36,132 nt of DNA. Source: Mucidula mucida (Eukaryota; Basidiomycota; Agaricomycetes; Agaricales; Physalacriaceae). Below are positions 30,280 to 36,132 of the stretch, piece by piece. Position 1 is the stretch's first letter. Every line of letters begins with the position of its first letter. Under the pieces are notes generated by a model that did not search any database, had not been told where the DNA came from, and worked only from the letters and a program-made list of their open reading frames with translations. Position numbers and translations under genes: made by a program. The stretch spans positions 1 through 36,132 of the forward strand of contig JADNYV010000346.1 in the NCBI GenBank assembly GCA_015501055.1. The letters run 5' to 3'.

Positions 30280-32123
30280 TTATGATACACGCCTATAATC
30301 TTTGATGAGTCCGTCATTACAATTGGCATTGCTTCTTTGAATTCCAGTAGCTAAACTCCTTCTCGAAGCTTTCACCATATTCAGCTGGACTGTCTCTGCC
30401 ATCTGCACATTCTTTGCTTTATGCTCGCCAAGAGTGCGCTAATGATGCGCAAATACGAGAAGCGACGGCCGGTAGAACCAGAAAACTTCAGCCAGAAGAG
30501 GTGACACAAGATTTTCATATGCCTGCATAAAGTACTAGTCAAGAGTAAGGATCAGATCAAATGAGAAGGAAATAAACACACCCGCCAGTTCGTCCAGCTA
30601 TTCTTCAGTCGCCTCCACTCTCCATCTTGATCCTTATTGTAGCTATATAACTGCTTCCAGTACTGCAAGGGTATACGCCGACCACAAATGCAGACAGGAA
30701 AGTCTCGAACAGGCGGCGGATCCCACAGTGGTCCATCTGACCAGACTTTAACCAGGTCATCGGGTTGCTCAGCGTACCAAACAGGAACAGTTGGCGGTAC
30801 CTCGCTCTCGGCAAATGAGAAATGTTCGTTGTTCACGAAGGTGATAGTTTGAGTTGATGTGGGAACAGCATGCATGTCAGTACTCACAGATGAGTCAGGT
30901 GTTGCTTGTGGTGTAGGATAAGGACTAGATTCCAACATAGCTATTGTAGCTGCTGGTGTTATCTGTGAAGTTCAAGAGACTGATGCACACTCTCCCGAGA
31001 CTATGGGAGTTGCACACCACGGCAACACAGATATGGAAGGGGCGCAGGTTGAGGAGGAGGCCGAAGGAATATCATGATGTATATCGCTTATGCGAATGTT
31101 TCCGCAATCAGAACTCACCGCTGGCAGCATAAGAAAACCTTCCCGCCTCAAATCCACAAGTAGCGCACTTGATAATGCCGTAGCGAGTTGTGATTGATCG
31201 ACAAGTGTCTATAATACGTTGAGAGCAGAATTTGAGAGTAATACTATTGACTTACCGTTTGATTAAGTTGTCGCATTTGACCCGTAGGAAGGTGGGTGTA
31301 ACAATGCTTGATGGGAATCTTTCATTCTTCCTGGACAAGAGCCATGACATGCTCGGCCTGCAAGCAATGAGATCATACACAATGAGGAGGCAAGATTAGA
31401 CATACCCACGGAAGAATATCATTTACCTGCTCCTTCGTGTGTTCATTCTTCAATTGTTTGACAGGAAAGTTTTGCTGTGTTTGTGTACTTTGCTTCGCAG
31501 CATCAAGATGTTCCTGTCAAGCGTTGAGTTTTTGCTTCTTCTTTGAAGTCGTTCTAATCTCGTTGCTTGTTGTTGGCAATTCTGAACCGTCCGGAGGTGT
31601 AACAATCCAATCATGCGGTCCTTTGTGATTTCGCAGTGCACCAGGTAGGATTCTATGTTGCCGTTAGTATATAAAATAGACTGGGTTGAAGATTACACAC
31701 ACGTTTGACCAGTGTTCAAGACCTTTATCACTAAATCTAACAACACGCTCAAGCAGATCGGGCTTGTTGCCTGTAGAGTCCAGTCCATATGATTTACATT
31801 GTGCTCTAAGGTCAATAACTTTGAGCGTGGATCTGTACATCATGTCAAGTGTGTAGTGAGCAAAGTGAAATGGGGTGAGATATACATATTAAATTCCTCA
31901 GTGCGAATGACGCGTGAGTTGTCCCCAGGATCTGGTACAATAGGCAGCTGTATGTACTGTGGTTCCTTGAGTACATTCTGCACCTTGCCCTTCTTTCCAG
32001 TAACAGTATTGGGGAGCGCTGCTTGAAGAAGACTGGCGATGTCACCATATTGCCTATGAGCAGCGCAACCACCGCCGTTGCAAAGATGAGCACTCCAAAG
32101 ACAATGGCATTCGCTGTTGCAAC
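30280..32123 (-). pseudogene. SAP-domain protein gene, convergent to the recombinase
   Basis: Exons read from high to low: 32123-31886, 31833-31701, 31652-31427, 31357-31256, 31208-30582 and 30534 downwards, with GT..AG introns. Exon 2 holds a SAP motif (STLKVIDLRAQCKSYGLDST, then NKPDLLERV), a helix-linker-helix DNA-binding module. Later exons give GPHDWIVTPPDGSELP, a Ser/Pro-rich stretch, and a distinctive module VWSDGPLWDPPP / CICGRRIPLQYWKQLY / WRRLKNSWTNWRYFMQAYE. In-frame TGA codons at 31517-31519, 31322-31324 and 30972-30974 interrupt an otherwise continuous product. After FW near 30475 a frameshift is needed to reach an end near 30280. The first exon and ATG are not seen; LTR4 starts 143 bp upstream and may have cut them off. 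Confidence 0.6.
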
Positions 32124-32266
32124 CTGAATATTGTCATATTGATCGGAAACACTGTAAATTGTGGGTACACAATGAGTAAATGAGCGGGATAGTGATATGG
32201 CATAGAAAATAAGGAAGAAATATTGTCCGGAGGGATGTCCAGAGTGATAGAACAGCAAGCAGCAAG

Positions 32267-32795
32267 TGTTAGCAACTGACTAAGCCACAAGACTCAACCA
32301 GGTACCACAGCAAGAACTTAAAGAAGAAAGCGTTTGCGTTTGTACGACTAGGCTAGGCCAGGTGTATAAACGAGATTGGAACTAAAGTACAATGATACTA
32401 TACTACTGCTTATATACTAGTAAGCCTGTGTTTGGGACTCCTTGTCCATACGCGTTTTCACTAGGGGTGCTCCACGCCCTTGACCCAATGTTGTATGCTA
32501 CTAGTCCGTGAAACCATTAAATACAAGTGGTAACTGCATGTAAGTAATAATACTGAAACAACCATGTGTGCTACGAGTGTCGGTGGTGTGTATACAATAG
32601 GAAGTCCATGAGGTATCGGCATGTATGATGTCATCCATGTGTTGGATGTGTGTCCAACATGAGTATGGCTTCGGTAATGAAAAGGAGTATGATCGGTGAC
32701 GAAACAGATGATGAAACAGTCCATTGGTTGATAAGACAAGCCCCCCAATAAGATATGATAAGATTGAAAATGTGAAAATATGGCGATTCATAACA
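32267..32795 (-). repeat. LTR4 (3' LTR of G3)
   Basis: 529 bp, TGTTAGCAAC to TTCATAACA. Only about three differences from LTR1 were noticed by eye (near 12305/32345, 12349/32371 and 12496/32525). Confidence 0.9.
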
Positions 32796-32806
32796 TCACC
32801 CCCTCC

Positions 32807-33475
32807 TTAAGGCGCAAGTTCCATTCTGCGCCAGAGTTGCTCCATAAGGGCTGCAGAGGGTAGCGTGATGTCAAGGGGTTCGGTATCAGGCGGTGGCATG
32901 GGTCGGAATAGATGTGATGGAAATTGCGACATGGGGACTTCAATGCGAGCAAGCGCGGGTGGCTTCGGCTTGTTCGGATATTGTTGGTGGAAATTACTGA
33001 TGGCTTCGTCGGCATTTTTGAGATTGCATGCCGGTTCCCATGTCTGTTTGTGTGTGCCATAACCCTTCCAGTGAACCTTGTATTGAAAACCCCCGCGGTA
33101 CTTCCGGGAATTAACCACTTTCTCAACCTCCCATTCCGGTTTGGCTCCTTCCAGCACAGGTGGTGGACGCGTGTCTTGGAGTTGTGTCGGAAATTGCGGC
33201 TCATGGTAAGGTGTCAACAGGGCCTCATTGAACACGGGATGAATGCTTTTCCACGTGTAAGGAATCTGGAGCTTGTAAGAGCTCGTCCCGACTTTCTTGA
33301 TCACTTTGAACGGCCCAACTTGTTTGTCATCGAGCTTCTTCATTGGTCGGTCCGTGCTGAGATTTGTCCCTTCCAGCCATACTTTGTCGCCTTCCTTGTA
33401 CTCTACTGCCTCTGTTCGCTTCCTGTCATAAAACCGTTTCATGTCCTCTTTTGCCATCTTCAATGCTGACCCCAC
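32807..33475 (-). pseudogene. G3 integrase C-terminus and chromodomain
   Basis: 222-codon frame with KEGDKVWLEGTNLSTDRP, the GPY-like segment VGPFKVIKKVGTSSYKLQIP and the chromodomain (YKVHWKGYGTHKQTWEP). The C-terminus is identical to that of G1. Upstream a deletion of about 17 bp near 33506 relative to G1 breaks the frame. Confidence 0.88.
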
Positions 33476-33983
33476 TTTGTCCTATGTCTTCCTCATGCCG
33501 TCGGGTCTCATTTCTCAATGCCGTTTTTAGAGCGGTGCCTTTGTAGGGATGTCTGCCCATGTCTGCGAAGAACGGAGTGACTTTGGTCGCCGAGTGAACT
33601 CGATCGTTGTAAACGAATTCAGCAGAGGGTAGCCATTTGTGCCAGTCGTTCTGATGGTAGTTGACAAATAACATAAGAAATGTTCTATCTCTTGGTTCAG
33701 CCGTTCCGTCTGCCCATTTGCCTGTGGATGATATGCCATTGTAAAGTTTCCTTGTATGCCCAATAACCGGTACAACTCCTTCATAAACGCAAGTGGTATT
33801 GTGGACCGCATCATGTATCATCTGTTGTGGCATCCCATGTATGGGGAAAATGCGATCATGGTAAATGCGGGCCATGCCTTCTGACGTCAGAGTGGTGTGT
33901 GTCGGTATGATGCGTAATCGCTTTGTGAAATGGTCCACAAATGTGCTGATCGTTGTATCCTCCTGATTCCGGCAGTTCTCCAA
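33476..33983 (-). pseudogene. G3 integrase core
   Basis: Pieces in two frames: STFVDHFTKRLRIIPTHT and SEGMARIYHDRIF, then [20 protein letters not shown] with ERLNQ (the catalytic E region). The second catalytic D segment (IHD) is hit by small losses near 33795-33812. Confidence 0.85.
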
Positions 33984-34797
33984 TCATGTCCATCCCTACT
34001 ATCTCCCATGGCTCGCTTGGCACATCAATAGGATGAAGAGGTGCAGCCGGCTTCGTGCAATGTGACTTTGTGACCTGGTATTTTTGACACCCTTCTACGT
34101 ATTCACGGACGTCTCGGCTGATTCCTGGCCACCAATAGGTATGTGTGATCAGCTCGAGGGTCTTGTATCGTCCGGGATGCCCTGCAAGCTGTGCATCGTG
34201 ATGCATTCCGATAACTTTTCCCCGCAATTCCTTGTCCTTCGATATGTAAATTCGATCTTTCCACATAATAAGTCCATTTTCCTTCTCTTCCCATCCTTTT
34301 TCTTTGTGTTCTAATGCTTTTTGTACGTATCTGTCTTTGTTTCCTTTTCTTTGTTTGATTTTGTTAAGTAATTTGTCCTCCGGTGTATCTACTGTATGTA
34401 AAGAAAATTGAATTTGTGAAATAAAAAACTCTGGCTTGAGCAAAACAATATTTTCGTTATCTTTTTCCCCCTTCTCAAGGCCTGTCATCCTTGACAAGGC
34501 ATCAGCTTTTCCCATCGTCCTGCCTGGCTTATGAATCATCTGTATGTCATATTCCGCCAACTCCATAACCCATTGTGCCTGCCTCCAGTTCAACTTCTGC
34601 GGCTTCTGGAAGTACTGAAGATTTTGATGATCAGTAAAAACCTCCACTGTCTCCTTAGCGCCTAGGAGATATTGCCGCCAGTCGTTGATCAAGTCCATAA
34701 TAGCCATCATCTCCTTGTCAGAGATCTCATAATTGCGCTCTACTTCGTTCAGCGCGCGAGACCGAAAGGCCACTGGTCTCCATTTTCCGTCAACCAA
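33984..34797 (-). pseudogene. G3 RNase H end and integrase zinc domain
   Basis: A long frame with VFTDHQNLQYF, the RNase H end HKPGRTMGKADALSRMTG, a lysine-rich connection and the integrase HHCC domain (HHDAQLAGH...). CQKCQ has become CQKYQ, which would lose one zinc ligand. First catalytic Asp segment: DMIGELP. This is the sequence deleted from G1. Confidence 0.88.
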
Positions 34798-35619
34798 CTG
34801 GGAAAGAACCGCCCCATTTGCATAGTTCGAGGAGTCTGCCTCGACTCAAAACTTGCCGTGTCGTGTGGTACGATCAGAACGGGTTCTTCCGTCATCCTCC
34901 GTTTCAACTCCTCAAACGCCTGCTGCTCCATGCCCCAAACCCACTCGCCCTTCCCGGTTAGCGATGTCAATGGCTTCGCTACTCCCGCAAATCCCCGGAT
35001 GAAACGTCGGTAGAAGTTGCAGAAGCCCAGGAATGACTGTACTTCCTTCTTCTTCGTCGGCTCCTTCCATTCCTTCACTACGGCCACTTTTGCCGGATCC
35101 ATCTTCACTTCTCCTCCTCCAACAATAACTCCTAAGTATCTACAGTATGTGCCTCAAAACTACATTTCTCGGGTTTTAAATACAACTTATTTACTCGTAA
35201 TTTCTAATACCTTCGTACAATCTGTCTATGCTCCTCAGAGTGTTCGTAAAGATAAGTATATCATCAAGTAAACTATAACATGTCCTTCATCAATCAACTC
35301 CTTCAGAATGTGATTCATGAACGATTGGAACGTTGCCGGCGAGTTTGTAAGTCCGAAGAACATGACTGAGGGCTCGAACAGGCCTCGGTTTGTTCTAAAC
35401 GCCGCTTTCCACTCATCACCTTCTTTGATCCGGATGTTATTGTAACCCCATCGGACATCCATCTTTGTGAAAACCTTTGCTCCCTTCAACTTGTCGATAA
35501 GCTCCTGAATCAACGGCAAGGGGTATCGGTTCTTGATTGTCATGTCGTTCAACTTCCGATAATCCTACTGGCCGAAGGCTTCCGTCCTTCTTTTTGACAA
35601 AGAAGAAGGGTGATGCCAT
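34798..35619 (-). pseudogene. G3 reverse transcriptase
   Basis: Fragments in several frames: [65 protein letters not shown], and the connection FLGFCNFYRRFIRGFAG. The YLDD box is damaged (reads YLMIY after a one-base loss near 35265). Confidence 0.87.
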
Positions 35620-36132
35620 AGGTGAAATTGATGGCCGTATACGTCCCGTCCGTATGTTTTCTTCCAGAACTCATCTAACGCCTTCTGCTCGGATGGACTA
35701 AGGGGATAAACCTTGCAGTCAACCGGTTTGGAACCAGGCGTAAGTTCTATCGCGTGATCCCAGGGTCTTCGCTCCGGTAACTTGTCAAAGTCCGCCTTGC
35801 TGAATACATCGGAAATTCCTCGATGTAAGGTGCAGCAGCGGATGAAGGCTGTTGTGATCTCAGCTTTTCTCCGCTTTTGCGATAGTTGTCCCAGTCCATC
35901 CAGAACAAACGCTCTCCCTCTTCCAACTTCTCTTCTACGTCTTCTCCTTCATCTTCCGGTGAGTGTACTCGGGTAGATAGCCGCAGCGGTCTGGGCATCG
36001 ATCAAAGTCAATGTGGATTCCGTCCAGTTGATCGTGGGGTTGTGATATCGTAGCCAATCTAGCCCCAAAAAGATACTTGTTTTGCCGATTGGTGACGGCC
36101 AACTCAATCTTTTCGGCGTGATCTCCGATCTT
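35620..36132 (-). pseudogene. G3 protease-RT linker (partial)
   Basis: Acidic linker ([20 protein letters not shown], then [18 protein letters not shown]) and IEEF, as in G1, with one-base losses near 35813, 35963 and 36005. The rest of protease and gag lies beyond the window. Confidence 0.85.

Larger units (their letters stand above)
32267..36132 (-). mobile_element. Ty3/gypsy copy G3, cut by the window edge
   Basis: Begins with LTR4 (3' LTR) and a polypurine tract, then chromodomain, integrase, RNase H, RT and the protease-RT linker, read on the minus strand. The retropepsin active site would lie about 160 bp past the edge. It keeps the roughly 325 bp missing in G1 but has frameshifts in every domain. 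Confidence 0.9.

Noticed and set aside
28900..31519. TGA recoding as a sense codon
   Set aside because: A CGA to TGA change is directly seen between two gypsy gag copies in the same window, and the intact GTPase gene shows no internal TGA, so deamination is the simpler explanation.
31845..32258. Minus-strand ORF with a membrane-like hydrophobic stretch
   Set aside because: It overlaps SAP-gene exons in another frame; the SAP frame is supported by phase-consistent introns, while this ORF is not.

Overview
The window looks like a piece of a mushroom-forming basidiomycete (Agaricomycete) genome. Short canonical introns of about 45-58 bp, a DUF6699-like protein and chromodomain Ty3/gypsy elements point that way. 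I saw no rRNA, tRNA or CRISPR array. Most of the window is mobile DNA and decayed genes; the only convincing intact housekeeping gene is a mitochondrial-type EngB/YihA GTPase at 6735-7551.

Layout. 280-1725: a DNA-transposon-like unit with 26-bp perfect terminal inverted repeats and a 5-bp target duplication, carrying a basic coiled-coil gene. 1726-6540: mostly decayed or unrecognised DNA with a broken beta-rich gene (2892-3532), a two-exon fragment (5111-5427) and a small signal-peptide ORF. 6735-10012: the GTPase gene, an unrecognised spliced ORF, and a DUF6699-like gene. 10380-12240: the gag and start of the protease of a Ty1/copia element, cut off by a Ty3/gypsy LTR.

12241-22044: two head-to-tail Ty3/gypsy copies on the minus strand (called G1 and G2) in the order LTR1-G1-LTR2-G2-LTR3. 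A third copy (G3) starts with LTR4 at 32267 and runs off the right edge. The family has gag with a CCHC knuckle, then protease, reverse transcriptase, RNase H, integrase and a C-terminal chromodomain. It carries two Tf1/sushi-like signals: a primer-binding site that matches the predicted 5' end of its own transcript, and a GGGTTTT heptamer in the right phase for -1 frameshifting between gag and pol. All three copies are broken. Differences among them are dominated by CpG to TpG/CpA changes and one-base losses.

22045-32266, between the gypsy copies, is AT-rich and decayed. It holds a cyclin-box remnant, then three genes: an XPG/FEN1/GEN1-like nuclease (plus, 26534 to about 28390), a six-exon tyrosine recombinase (plus, to 30179), and a convergent SAP-domain gene (minus, about 30280-32123). 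The recombinase and SAP genes keep canonical introns and are interrupted only by in-frame TGA codons, as expected from CGA to TGA decay. A DNA-binding protein, a DNA-cutting-and-joining enzyme and a structure-specific nuclease side by side could be the core of an undescribed or poorly described mobile element; this is the most interesting lead in the window.
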